Shown piece after piece: positions 6,109-14,226 of a stretch of DNA of 16,408 nt (position 1 is the stretch's first letter; every line of letters starts with the position of its first letter). Under the pieces are notes generated by a model, which searched no databases, was not told the origin of the DNA, and saw only the letters and a program-made list of their open reading frames with translations. Source of the DNA: UBA7803 sp049454295 (GTDB lineage Bacteria > Pseudomonadota > Gammaproteobacteria > Pseudomonadales > Azotimanducaceae). Position numbers and translations under genes: made by a program. Location: NCBI GenBank assembly GCA_049454295.1, contig JBMTYG010000070.1:1-16408 (forward strand), written 5' to 3'.

Positions 6109-8197
6109 CAGCGGCCTGATCAGAAGCGGGGCGCCGATGGGCGCGCACCTTGGCGATAAGATCGTCGAGCGAGAAAGGTTTTGGCAAACGATCGTTGAAC
6201 AACGCCACGCCTGCCTGCGCGTCCGGTCGAATGTAGCCGCTCATCAGAATGGCGGGCAGGGTCGGATCGTCACGCCGCAGTTGGGCAAGCGCCACCTCGC
6301 CCGTCGTATCCGGCATCAGGTAATCGATGATGGCGAGCGCCGGTGGCGCTAATGCCACCAGCGCCTGTGCTTCGCTCAGGGTGGCTGCCGGACGCGCTTC
6401 GAAGCCAGCCCGCGCCAGCACGCGGACGACCTGCGTGCGCACAAGCGGCTCGTCGTCGAGCACCAGAATCCAGCCCGCCGAAGGATCGGAAGCTGCAGGC
6501 TTTTCGATTTCATCGCTGGCGCGATCACGAGTGGCTGCGACGGCGGCGTCAGCGACTGGGGCGGACGCAAGCGCAACTGTGAAGCGAGTGCCGCGGCCCT
6601 CGGTGCTATCAACCAGAAGCGCCCCGCCCAGACGCTGCAAGATGCCCTGCACGGCGGCGAGACCGAGACCGCGACCGTCCGCGCGGGTCGTGTAGAACGG
6701 GTCGAATATGCGGTCGAGCTGCGTCGACGACATGCCTGCACCCTGGTCCTCCACCTCGATCAGCACACTCGGACCGGGATCGAGGTAACGCAACCGAGCC
6801 GATTCGAGCACCGCACCGGTGAGTCGCGCCGACCCGAGTCGCACCGTGACGTCCTGTCCTGCCCTGCTCGCCTTCACCGCGTTGCTGATCAGGTTCGCCA
6901 GCACCTGCCCGAGCTGTCCACCATCCGTGTTCGTCCAGAGCGGCTCTCCTGCGGGTTCGAAATGGACGGTGATACCCTGCTGGCGCGCGGCTCCCCGCTG
7001 GATGCGCGCGGCCTCTTCAGCCACCTGGCGCACATCCAAGAGCCGTCTGGTTGCCGCCCCGCGACCCGCGAAGGCCAGCAGCTGAGCCACGAGATCCGAC
7101 GCCTGACGACCCGCCACGGTGATGTCGGCCACCATGTCGCGCTGCGGCGTTGCGTCAAGATCTCGCGCCAGCAAATCAGCATTCGCGAGAATTGCCGCCA
7201 GCAAATTGTTGAAATCATGAGCGACACCACCAGCCAGCAGCCCCAGCTGCTCGAGCCGGCGCGCCTCGTCCATGCGCGCCTGAGCGCGAACGCGGTCTGA
7301 CTCCAGCCGACGGCGTTCAGAGGTATCCCAGGCGCTGAGAAGTGTGGCCGTCTGGCCGAGAAAACGGATCGGGCGGCGCTGCACTTCGAACCAGCCGATC
7401 ACTTGGTCGTCCCGGACCAGCGGTCGGTCACCTCCGGTTGCATCATCCAGGGACTCATCGATCAGCGAGGCGGGGAGCACCGCCGCGACCGGCAGTCCAA
7501 GCGGCTCAGTGTTCCCCGGCAGCAACAGCGCCCGCGCGCGCTGGTTGAGAAACCGCACGCGCCCCGCCTGTACCACGACCAGCGCCGCGCCCGATTCCTC
7601 GGCGATCACGCGCAGCGTTTCGCGATGTTCTTCCTCTTGCCGCCGCGCGCTCGCTCGCGTTCGCGCGTGGTTCACACCGACGACAACACACAGAATGATC
7701 ACGCTCATGAAGTTGGCGAGCCCCTGTGCCGGCGACGTCACCGAGACGGGTGGCGCTATACCGAGGTACTGGCCCCAGTAAAGCGCCTGGACCGCACAAA
7801 GACAGATGATGCCCACCAGCGCAGTCGTACGCTCCGAACCGACAATACTGAACAGCAACGGTGCAATCGGTAACCAGGTCGCCGCGGTGCCGCTAAGTCC
7901 CCCTTGCGCCCACGCCGTGACGGCTGCGGTCGCCACCCCAAGCACCACGAACACTGCGGCTGCTGTGTCCTGCGGCATTCCCAATCGCTGCATAAGTGCG
8001 GGCGAGGCCAGTACGAGCGCCGCAGCCGCCGCGAGCAAGGAGTCCTCGAGACCGAACGTGCCGAGGAGCACGCGCACGATAATGGTGAGCAGAATCAGCG
8101 TGGTCACCATCGCGACGCAGATATCGAGCATTCGCCCGCTGGTCCACGCCGCTGCCGGCTGCTGCAACGGGTCGGCGCTCGACACCTGTACTCTCAC
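6098..8197 (-). CDS. Membrane-bound hybrid sensor histidine kinase (TM-PAS-HisKA-HATPase-REC)
   Basis: A 699-residue kinase in the inner membrane. The N-terminal 180 residues hold about six hydrophobic segments (near 23-46, 52-70, 78-96, 102-118, 122-141 and 162-176). A PAS-like region follows (about 195-295), then the phosphoacceptor H-box GGVAHDFNNLLAAI with His327. The catalytic domain has the N box LISNAVKAS (Asn439), G1 EDQGAGM, F box FDPFYTT (498-504) and G2 GRGLGLAAV (508-516). The C-terminal receiver has the acidic pair Asp581-Asp582, phosphoacceptor Asp625 (IIDYLMPD), Ser653 and Lys673, so every key residue is present. I chose GTG at 8197 because GGAGGG lies 9 nt upstream; the longer ATG starts at 8299 or 8284 would run into the divergent gene. 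No DNA-binding response regulator is adjacent, so its output partner lies elsewhere. The signal is unknown. Confidence 0.93.
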   Translation of the reverse strand: MRVQVSSADPLQQPAAAWTSGRMLDICVAMVTTLILLTIIVRVLLGTFGLEDSLLAAAAALVLASPALMQRLGMPQDTAAAVFVVLGVATAAVTAWAQGGLSGTAATWLPIAPLLFSIVGSERTTALVGIICLCAVQALYWGQYLGIAPPVSVTSPAQGLANFMSVIILCVVVGVNHARTRASARRQEEEHRETLRVIAEESGAALVVVQAGRVRFLNQRARALLLPGNTEPLGLPVAAVLPASLIDESLDDATGGDRPLVRDDQVIGWFEVQRRPIRFLGQTATLLSAWDTSERRRLESDRVRAQARMDEARRLEQLGLLAGGVAHDFNNLLAAILANADLLARDLDATPQRDMVADITVAGRQASDLVAQLLAFAGRGAATRRLLDVRQVAEEAARIQRGAARQQGITVHFEPAGEPLWTNTDGGQLGQVLANLISNAVKASRAGQDVTVRLGSARLTGAVLESARLRYLDPGPSVLIEVEDQGAGMSSTQLDRIFDPFYTTRADGRGLGLAAVQGILQRLGGALLVDSTEGRGTRFTVALASAPVADAAVAATRDRASDEIEKPAASDPSAGWILVLDDEPLVRTQVVRVLARAGFEARPAATLSEAQALVALAPPALAIIDYLMPDTTGEVALAQLRRDDPTLPAILMSGYIRPDAQAGVALFNDRLPKPFSLDDLIAKVRAHRRPASDQAAVSR

Positions 8198-8282
8198 GTA
8201 TTCGAACCCTCCAGGGCGCCGCGTTTGAAGCACGCGCTGCGCTCTGCCATTCTGGGACGAACCCTGATCGGTGAGAAGCGCC
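8198..8282. promoter_or_regulatory. Divergent promoter region, hybrid kinase / carotenoid oxygenase
   Basis: With the GTG start for the kinase, 85 nt separate two head-to-head genes, so both promoters should lie here or in the gene ends. A weak plus-strand candidate is TTGAAG (8225-8230) and CATTCT (8248-8253) spaced by 17 nt. The octamer CGAACCCT occurs twice in the same orientation (8203-8210 and 8258-8265). Neither observation is strong. Confidence 0.4.
8207..8212 (-). promoter_or_regulatory. Ribosome binding site fixing a GTG start for the hybrid kinase
   Basis: On the minus strand GGAGGG lies 9 nt before the GTG at 8197. No comparable site precedes the in-frame ATGs at 8284 and 8299. 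This decides the start and frees an 85-nt divergent promoter region. Confidence 0.65.
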
Positions 8283-9755
8283 ATGACTGCCCCCGCCACG
8301 AATCACGCCTTGCACAACCAAGCGCCGAGCTGCCACGGCGGGCTCGAGAATCTGGACGATGAGCACGACTACTGGATCGACGACGTTGACGGACAAGTAC
8401 CTGAAGCGCTGCACGGAACGTTCTTCCGCAATGGCCCCGGACGCCAGCGTATCGGCGGGAAAGCCTACGGTCATTGGTTCGATGGCGACGGCATGTTGTG
8501 CGCCTTCACCTTCGTCGACGGTCGCGCGCACTTTCGTAATCGCTACGTCCGCACGCCGAAATATGTCGAAGAAACCGCTGCGCAGGCCGTTCGCTACCGG
8601 GGATTTGGCACCCAGGTGCCGGGAGGATGGAGGAACAACGTGCTGCGCATGCCCGCGAATCCAGCCAATACCAACACGGTGTGGCATGGCGGGCATCTGC
8701 TTGCGCTGAACGAAGGGGGCAAACCGTGGGCCCTTAATCCCCAGACACTCGACACCCTGGGCGAATTCAACTACGACGGCGCGCTCAAGCCCGCGCAGGT
8801 GTTCAGCGCCCATGGTCACATTCATCCAGGCACGGGGCATTACATCAACTTTGGCGCGGGTGTGGACGGTTTTGGACTGAAGGGACCGAAACCGTGCCTT
8901 TACCTCTATCGCATCGATAGCGATGGCGTCCTGTTCAAGCAGGGTCGCATCCCGCTCAAGCATTTTCCGTTCTGCCACGACTTCGCGATCACTGAGCGCC
9001 ACGCGATCTTCTTCCTCGGGTCGATCGTCTTCGGCAACATGGGCAAGGTGATGCTTGGCACGACGAGCATCGCAGACCAAATCCACTTTGACCCTGCCAT
9101 TCCCATGCAAATCGTTGTCTGCGACCTGGAAACGCTCGAGGAAGTGCGGCGCTTCGAGACCTCACCGGGGGCCGCCGTCCACTTTGGCAATGCCTTCGAG
9201 GAACATGGGAGGATCACGGTGGATGTCATGTGCACGGATAACTTCCGAGCGAACGAGACATTACGCAATGTGTTCGACCCCGCCGGTCGTTTTGGAGGTG
9301 GCAGCTACCAGCGCTTCAATCTCGATCTCAACAGCGGCCGGTGCACGAGCGAGCTTGTTACCGCTGTTGAGTCCGAGTTTCCGTCCTTCAACCCAGCTTA
9401 TACCGGTCGACGACACGGCATGACCTGGACCGCCTGCTCCATCCCGAACGGAGCCGACAGCTTCTTCAATGGTATGCAACGCGTTGACTTCGACGGACAA
9501 AGCGAAGTGGTTGCGCTCGAGCCGGGTTGTTACGGCTCCGAACCGCTCTTCGTCGCGGATCCCGGCGGGCAGCGCGAGGACGATGGCTGGCTTCTGGAGG
9601 TCGTCTACGACGCCTGGAAACACCGCAGTGAGCTACGCATCCTGCGCGCGGACAACGTGCGCGATGAAGTGGCTCGACTCAGGTTGCCCCACCACATTCC
9701 ACATCAGTTCCACGGCTTTTTCACGCCGGAGCTCATGACCGCGGTGACGGTTTGA
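8283..9755 (+). CDS. Carotenoid oxygenase (CCD/RPE65/lignostilbene dioxygenase) family protein
   Basis: A 490-residue non-heme iron enzyme of the seven-bladed propeller family that cleaves C=C bonds in carotenoids, apocarotenoids or stilbenes with oxygen. The four iron-binding histidines are visible: His177 in SAHGHIHPGTG, His232 in FCHDFAIT, His300 in VHFGNAFEE and His477 in HQFHGFF. Other family marks are LHGTFFRNGPGR near the N terminus, HWFDGDGML and ALNEGGKPWALNPQTLDTLG. The length matches cyanobacterial apocarotenoid oxygenase and the lignostilbene dioxygenases. There is no signal peptide, so it is cytoplasmic or membrane-associated. The ATG at 8283 is used; an upstream in-frame ATG at 8271 adds only four residues. 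It is divergent from the hybrid kinase and ends 4 nt from the convergent barrel gene. No carotenoid synthesis gene is present, so the substrate could equally be a lignin-derived stilbene or an isoprenoid. Confidence 0.93.
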   Translation: MTAPATNHALHNQAPSCHGGLENLDDEHDYWIDDVDGQVPEALHGTFFRNGPGRQRIGGKAYGHWFDGDGMLCAFTFVDGRAHFRNRYVRTPKYVEETAAQAVRYRGFGTQVPGGWRNNVLRMPANPANTNTVWHGGHLLALNEGGKPWALNPQTLDTLGEFNYDGALKPAQVFSAHGHIHPGTGHYINFGAGVDGFGLKGPKPCLYLYRIDSDGVLFKQGRIPLKHFPFCHDFAITERHAIFFLGSIVFGNMGKVMLGTTSIADQIHFDPAIPMQIVVCDLETLEEVRRFETSPGAAVHFGNAFEEHGRITVDVMCTDNFRANETLRNVFDPAGRFGGGSYQRFNLDLNSGRCTSELVTAVESEFPSFNPAYTGRRHGMTWTACSIPNGADSFFNGMQRVDFDGQSEVVALEPGCYGSEPLFVADPGGQREDDGWLLEVVYDAWKHRSELRILRADNVRDEVARLRLPHHIPHQFHGFFTPELMTAVTV

Positions 9756-9759
9756 AGTC

Positions 9760-11067
9760 TCACTCAGTGACAGAGCGCAGTCGACCGAACCAGACAGCGC
9801 GCACATAAATAGAGCGCTCACCCCCCACTGTCGGTGCGAGCGCGTCAGCACCTGGGGCGGACAGGGTCGACGGGCTTACCAGGGGCAAGGCGCCGAACTC
9901 CTCGCCACGAGAGCCCAGCGACACGAGGACCCCGACATCAACGCGCAGCGCGTCCGTCGGGGTCAGCCGCAGTTCCGCCTGCAGGAGCGAGGACCCGTCA
10001 TCGACACTCCGAATAGCCGTGATCTGCTGGTTCACAAGCGGGTGCCACTCGATGGTGGCGCCGAGCGCAAAATAATGGCGTTGCAGGCTGAAGACCTCGC
10101 CGCGCTCGAGACGAGCGCGCAGACGCGACGGCAACGCGAGCAGCTCAGGACGATCATTCGCAACGCCGAACCCGTTGCGAAACGCTTCCGCAAACGTGAT
10201 CACGTTACGACCGCCGAGCACCGTACTGACGTCCATATTCAGCAAGGCTGACCAGTAGGCACGCCCGTCATCCGTGTGTGTTTGCAGGACATCACTGCGC
10301 AGCATCGCGCCACCCATCGGCACACGCAGGCTGGCGCCGACAACCCGGTCGTCAAAGTGCTCACCGGCGATGAATTCAATCTCCCCCGCGCCTATCGGCC
10401 GATGCCATTTGACGCCAAAGGAGCCCACGTCGGCATCCGCGCGGCCGGTCTCGTCACGTCGGAAAACCGCGAGCATCTGAAGATCCGAACCGTTGGCGAA
10501 CAATCGGTCCACCAGCGCCATGTCCTCACCCGGCTTGTAGTCGCGATCAACCGCGGTGGGCGCAAACGGCGCAAAAAGATCGAGCGGCTGGAACACCATG
10601 CCACCGCCCCAGCTCACCGCTCGGCGACCGAGCGACAGCCCCCAGTCAGTACCGCGGTAATCAATCGCCATTCGATCTAACCGGTGCAACGCATATCCGT
10701 CCTCGTTGCTGCCAAGGCGCCAAGTGAGATCGAACCGACGCGACGAATCATCATCCGGCGCGCCACCCAATCGTGCACCCGTTACCTGCGGTCGGATTGC
10801 AGTATCGCCCGCCATGCCAAAGATCGTGTGATCCAGCGTCAGCTGCCAAGCGCCGTGCGTGGATCTGAAGAGCGTGCGCAAATCCACCGACGTGTCCTGA
10901 ACCGGATCTCCCGCGACCGACGCAAGGGCATCATCCGATGGCAGGTCTGACAGAGTCCCAAACGTCTTCAGGCGCAAGTCGAGTTCCGCCTGTGCGCTGC
11001 CGGCTAACAGCAGCAGCGCTAAACAGTTACACAGGAGACGCACGCTCGTCTGCCACGATGCGACCAT
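9760..11067 (-). CDS. Putative outer-membrane beta-barrel protein of the Lol-like operon
   Basis: A 435-residue exported protein. A signal peptide is clear: a hydrophobic stretch LALLLLAGSAQA with cleavage likely after Ala27. There is no lipobox. The mature protein is rich in alternating polar/hydrophobic segments with Trp, Tyr and Phe, as in a beta-barrel. A distinctive segment reads LGRRAVSWGGGMVFQPLDLF (146-165), then FAPTAVDRDYKPGEDM; similar segments occur in barrels encoded beside ABC permeases of this type. The last aromatic is not the final residue. The ATG at 11067 overlaps the ATPase gene by 41 nt, and a GTG at 11043 would also leave a signal peptide; neither has a strong ribosome site, so coupling to the ATPase is likely. 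Last gene of the operon. I recognise no named family; outer-membrane exit or receptor is inferred. Confidence 0.75.
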   Translation of the reverse strand: MVASWQTSVRLLCNCLALLLLAGSAQAELDLRLKTFGTLSDLPSDDALASVAGDPVQDTSVDLRTLFRSTHGAWQLTLDHTIFGMAGDTAIRPQVTGARLGGAPDDDSSRRFDLTWRLGSNEDGYALHRLDRMAIDYRGTDWGLSLGRRAVSWGGGMVFQPLDLFAPFAPTAVDRDYKPGEDMALVDRLFANGSDLQMLAVFRRDETGRADADVGSFGVKWHRPIGAGEIEFIAGEHFDDRVVGASLRVPMGGAMLRSDVLQTHTDDGRAYWSALLNMDVSTVLGGRNVITFAEAFRNGFGVANDRPELLALPSRLRARLERGEVFSLQRHYFALGATIEWHPLVNQQITAIRSVDDGSSLLQAELRLTPTDALRVDVGVLVSLGSRGEEFGALPLVSPSTLSAPGADALAPTVGGERSIYVRAVWFGRLRSVTE

Positions 11068-11725
11068 CACGCATACCAATGCGCCGTTCCGCAAAAGCGA
11101 TGACGGCGGGATCATGGGTCGCGGTAATGATCGTGACTCCATGTTCCCGGTTAATGTGCTGCAACAGTGTAAGCAGGCCCGCTGTCGATTCCGAGTCGAG
11201 GTTGGCGCTCGGCTCATCAGCCAGCAGCAACGAAGGCTCAGTAACAATGGCCCTTGCCACCGCGACTCGCTGCTGCTGACCACCGGAGAGCTCACCGGGG
11301 CGGCGATTCGAAAGCCCAGCGATGTCCAGCGATTCCAGCGCTTCAAGTGCACGCCGGCGTCGTTCGCTTGCCCTCACACCCTGCAGCTCCATGATGAACT
11401 CAACGTTTTCCCGCGCGGACAGCACGGGAATCAGGTTGTAGGACTGAAACACGAAGCCGATCCGGTCGCGCCGGAGATCGGCAAGAGCGCCAGCATCCAG
11501 ATCAGAAAGGTCCAGACCTTCGACAATCACACGCCCGCCAGTGGCCCGATCCAGTCCGCCAATCAGGTTCAACAGGGTTGACTTGCCGGAGCCCGACGGC
11601 CCCGCGAGACTGATAAACTCACCGCGTGTGACACGGAAGTCAACGGCGTCCAGGGCATTCACGACCACTGGAGGAACTCCGTAGACGCGCGACAGACGTT
11701 CGCAAAGGATGACGGGTTCGGTCAT
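11027..11725 (-). CDS. ABC transporter ATP-binding protein, LolD/MacB-type
   Basis: A 232-residue cytoplasmic ATPase with all motifs in order: Walker A GPSGSGKST (42-50), Q-loop FQSYNLIP (93-100), signature LSGGQQQRVAVARA (146-159), Walker B LLLADEP (166-172), D-loop SANLD (173-177) and H-loop THD (203-205). The short length and the VFQSYNLIP and SANLDSES sequences are typical of the LolD/MacB/FtsE class, which drives FtsX-type permeases rather than channel-forming ones. The start is the ATG at 11725, whose ATGA overlaps the stop of the upstream permease by 4 nt; AGGGG lies about 9 nt before it. The open frame extends to 11902 but that part lies inside the permease. It almost certainly forms a complex with the two permeases upstream. 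Confidence 0.96.
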   Translation of the reverse strand: MTEPVILCERLSRVYGVPPVVVNALDAVDFRVTRGEFISLAGPSGSGKSTLLNLIGGLDRATGGRVIVEGLDLSDLDAGALADLRRDRIGFVFQSYNLIPVLSARENVEFIMELQGVRASERRRRALEALESLDIAGLSNRRPGELSGGQQQRVAVARAIVTEPSLLLADEPSANLDSESTAGLLTLLQHINREHGVTIITATHDPAVIAFAERRIGMRDGRIVADERASPV

Positions 11726-12951
11726 GTCCTGATCCCCTGGAGAGCAACCAAAGGCGCCATAGCCACCGCACGCCAGGCGGGATAGACGCTGCCCACGAAC
11801 GCGAAGATGAACGCGGCCACAAGCACCAGCCAAAGATCTGTCATGAGCAGTCGCGGGACTAGAATCTGACGCATGCCGAAAAACTCGGCGCCACGAGCCC
11901 AAGCACCCAGGTCAATGCCATCCGCCAGCAAAACAACCGACAGCCATCCGCCTGCCGTTCCCAGCACTACACCCGCCAGCGTTACCAGCAGCGATTCGAT
12001 CAGAACCTGAACCACCACATGGCGGGGCCGCATGCCAAGCGCACGCAACAAGCCAAACTCTCGCGCACGCTCGAGCACGGCGGTGGCGAGCGCGTTGACC
12101 AGACCGAATCCAAGCGCGATCAATACGATTGAAAGCCAGATGAGAAGCGAAGCATCAGCGAGCTCGAACATGCCCGCGGCAAGCGGATCCAATCCTTTCC
12201 AGTCATGCACCTCGAGTGTCGGCAACGCAATGCCGAGCGAACGGCGAGCCGGATCGAGCGCGGCGTCATCCGCCAAGCGAAACGAGAGCTCGGTGATGCC
12301 CGCTACCCCCAAATACCGGGCAAGCGCTTCGCGCCCTGTTATCGCGTAGGCGAGCTCCTGCTGACGTCCGGGGGCATCAAACACGCCGACAATACGAAAA
12401 CCGAGCTCCCGATTGCGGCCATCCGCGCCAAGCGCCATGACCACGACGCGGCGCCCAAGCCGGGTATCGAGCCGCTCGGCCAATGCCCGTCCAATGAGCA
12501 ATCGGCCATCATCCGTCCCCTCAAGCTCGACACCCTCGATGTTGATCGATCCCAAAAAAGACAGCCGCTGCTCATCGAGCGGATCCACCCCCACCAATTC
12601 GACACCGCGGGTTTCTCGCTCTGACTGCACCACTGCGGGCACGCGAACCCGGGACGCCGTCGCAATGACAGCACCCTTGGGCAGCAGCGTGGCGCTGTTC
12701 GCCGGCAAGGCAAACGCACGTGCCGCTGAAGGGTCATCCAGGTAGCCGGGCGCAAGGACTTTCAGATGCCCATTCAGGTTGTCGAGGGCGTCGTCGCGCA
12801 TGTCATATTGGTAGCCACGAATGAGCGCGTTGGCGAGCACCGTTGAGGCTATACCCACGGCAATGGCGGCGAGCAGCAATCCATTGCGCCGGCGATGCCT
12901 GAGCAGATTGCGAGCGCCGAGACGCATGAGCAGACCGGTCGCGACGCTCAT
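11722..12951 (-). CDS. FtsX/LolC-type ABC transporter permease (second of pair)
   Basis: A 409-residue inner-membrane permease with the MacB/LolC topology: one N-terminal membrane helix (about 24-42), a large periplasmic domain (45-265) and three C-terminal helices (about 268-292, 316-343 and 371-391). The coupling segment RAREFGLLRALGMRPRHV (295-312) is the FtsX-family mark that contacts the ATPase. Just after the first helix it has APGYLDDP (67-74). The partner upstream has the very similar APGYQEDP, so the two are ancient paralogues. Such permeases work as a mechanical lever on a periplasmic partner. The ATG at 12951 follows the upstream permease stop by 15 nt, and the gene overlaps the ATPase by 4 nt. 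An ATG at 12927 is a possible alternative start. Confidence 0.94.
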   Translation of the reverse strand: MSVATGLLMRLGARNLLRHRRRNGLLLAAIAVGIASTVLANALIRGYQYDMRDDALDNLNGHLKVLAPGYLDDPSAARAFALPANSATLLPKGAVIATASRVRVPAVVQSERETRGVELVGVDPLDEQRLSFLGSINIEGVELEGTDDGRLLIGRALAERLDTRLGRRVVVMALGADGRNRELGFRIVGVFDAPGRQQELAYAITGREALARYLGVAGITELSFRLADDAALDPARRSLGIALPTLEVHDWKGLDPLAAGMFELADASLLIWLSIVLIALGFGLVNALATAVLERAREFGLLRALGMRPRHVVVQVLIESLLVTLAGVVLGTAGGWLSVVLLADGIDLGAWARGAEFFGMRQILVPRLLMTDLWLVLVAAFIFAFVGSVYPAWRAVAMAPLVALQGIRT

Positions 12952-12966
12952 CCTGCTGCCAAGTCC

Positions 12967-14208
12967 TCACCCACGATGCAGAGCCTCCATGGCGGTCAAT
13001 CGCCGTACCCGCAGAGATGGCAATAACGCCGCCACCAAGGTCGCCGCTATCATCAATGCCATGGGCTCGACAAAGGCCGCCGCGTCGAGCGCTGTATACA
13101 TGCGGTCCGGCAGGTGGAAACGTCGCAGCATGACACCGGCTGATTCGCCAAGGGGCAGACCCACCTGTGCAATCCATGCCACCAGAGGCAAAGCACAGAG
13201 CGCTCCCAGCGCAACACCGAGCAAAGCCAGCCAGAGCGCCTCAAGTTCGAGCATCAGCACCAGCCGCCAGGGTCGCATGCCGACGGCGAGCAGGAGACCA
13301 AACTCCCGCGTCCGCTCAAACACGACCATCACAAAGCTGTTCACGATACTAAAGGAGACGAGCAGCGCGAGCAGTCCGTAGAACAGCCGGTTGCTGACGC
13401 GATCGAAGGCAATCGATTGTTCAAGCTCAGGCAGGAGCACCTGCCAGGGAAGTACCACGCAATCCGCGTCGAGCAACGATTGGATTCCCTGACCAACCCG
13501 GGGCACGGCGTTCGCGTCGACGGTGCGGACCACAAGCGCATGCGCGCCCTCCGAGAGCGCCCATGCCTGCCGCACCACCTGAAGCGGAGCGAGCAAGAGC
13601 GTCCGGTCGAGCTCGGCCTGACCGGTATCGAGAATGCCGGTGACCACCCCGACCAGCGCTGCCATTCCGCCCTCTGGCTGGCTACCCATCAGCACCACTT
13701 CATCACCCAGACCAACACTGAGGTTGCGCGCTACACCGCTGCCAAGTACCAGCGGCAACGACGCTCCGGTCGCAGACTCAGTGAAGACGAAACCGTCGAA
13801 AAACGCGCCCTGTTGCACGAAGCTCGCTAGTTTGGAGACCGCCGGCTCGCGATCCGGATCTACTCCGATAATCTGCGCCGCGACCGTGCGCTCACCTGCC
13901 GAGACTAACGCAAACACCTGCACCCGCTCGGCTACGGCTCGGACACCATCGACCGCAGCGATCCGTTGTCGTAGTGCAGAGGCGTTCTTAACCAGCCGCT
14001 CCACACGCGGGTCTTCCTGGTAGCCCGGCGCCTGAACCTGCAGCTGTCCGGTCATGAAAGACGTACCATTATCGATCATTAGGCGGTAGCTTCCCGCCTG
14101 CTGGGACATCGCGAAGCAGAGCAACAGCACAGCGAACGCGATACCGCCTGCGGTCAGCCCGGTGCGTCGCTGATTACGCCAGAGGTTTCGCCAAGTCATG
14201 CGCCACAT
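12967..14208 (-). CDS. FtsX/LolC-type ABC transporter permease (first of pair)
   Basis: A 413-residue paralogue of the downstream permease with the same plan: an N-terminal helix (about 17-36), a periplasmic domain (40-270) and three C-terminal helices (about 274-297, 314-346 and 383-399). The coupling segment ERTREFGLLLAVGMRPWRL (298-316) is intact, and APGYQEDP (60-67) follows the first helix. The pair probably forms a LolC/LolE-like heterodimer with the LolD-like ATPase; whether either has the LolC Hook that captures LolA cannot be judged by eye. MWRMTWRNLWRNQRRTG at the start is the usual amphipathic and basic opening. The ATG at 14208 is 18 nt after the LolA-like stop; a second ATG at 14199 is possible. 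Confidence 0.94.
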   Translation of the reverse strand: MWRMTWRNLWRNQRRTGLTAGGIAFAVLLLCFAMSQQAGSYRLMIDNGTSFMTGQLQVQAPGYQEDPRVERLVKNASALRQRIAAVDGVRAVAERVQVFALVSAGERTVAAQIIGVDPDREPAVSKLASFVQQGAFFDGFVFTESATGASLPLVLGSGVARNLSVGLGDEVVLMGSQPEGGMAALVGVVTGILDTGQAELDRTLLLAPLQVVRQAWALSEGAHALVVRTVDANAVPRVGQGIQSLLDADCVVLPWQVLLPELEQSIAFDRVSNRLFYGLLALLVSFSIVNSFVMVVFERTREFGLLLAVGMRPWRLVLMLELEALWLALLGVALGALCALPLVAWIAQVGLPLGESAGVMLRRFHLPDRMYTALDAAAFVEPMALMIAATLVAALLPSLRVRRLTAMEALHRG

Positions 14209-14226
14209 CGTCAGGCTCGCGCGCTG

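Noticed and set aside
6098..8197. Kinase membrane domain as a sensory rhodopsin, suggested by the neighbouring carotenoid oxygenase
   Set aside because: I count about six hydrophobic segments and see no lysine in the last one that could bind retinal.
8198..8210. TTCGAA-containing segment resembling a tRNA T-loop
   Set aside because: No matching acceptor, anticodon or D-arm can be drawn around it.
8282..8299. ATG starts of the hybrid kinase at 8284 and 8299
   Set aside because: No ribosome site precedes them and they collide with the divergent oxygenase start; the GTG at 8197 has a strong site.
7893..9110. 405-codon open frame on the minus strand across the kinase/oxygenase junction
   Set aside because: It crosses two genes with intact catalytic motifs on other frames and shows no domain of its own.
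9760..9770. TCACTCAGTGA inverted repeat at the carotenoid oxygenase/barrel gene junction as a terminator
   Set aside because: The loop would be one base and no T-run follows on either strand, so it cannot act as an intrinsic terminator.
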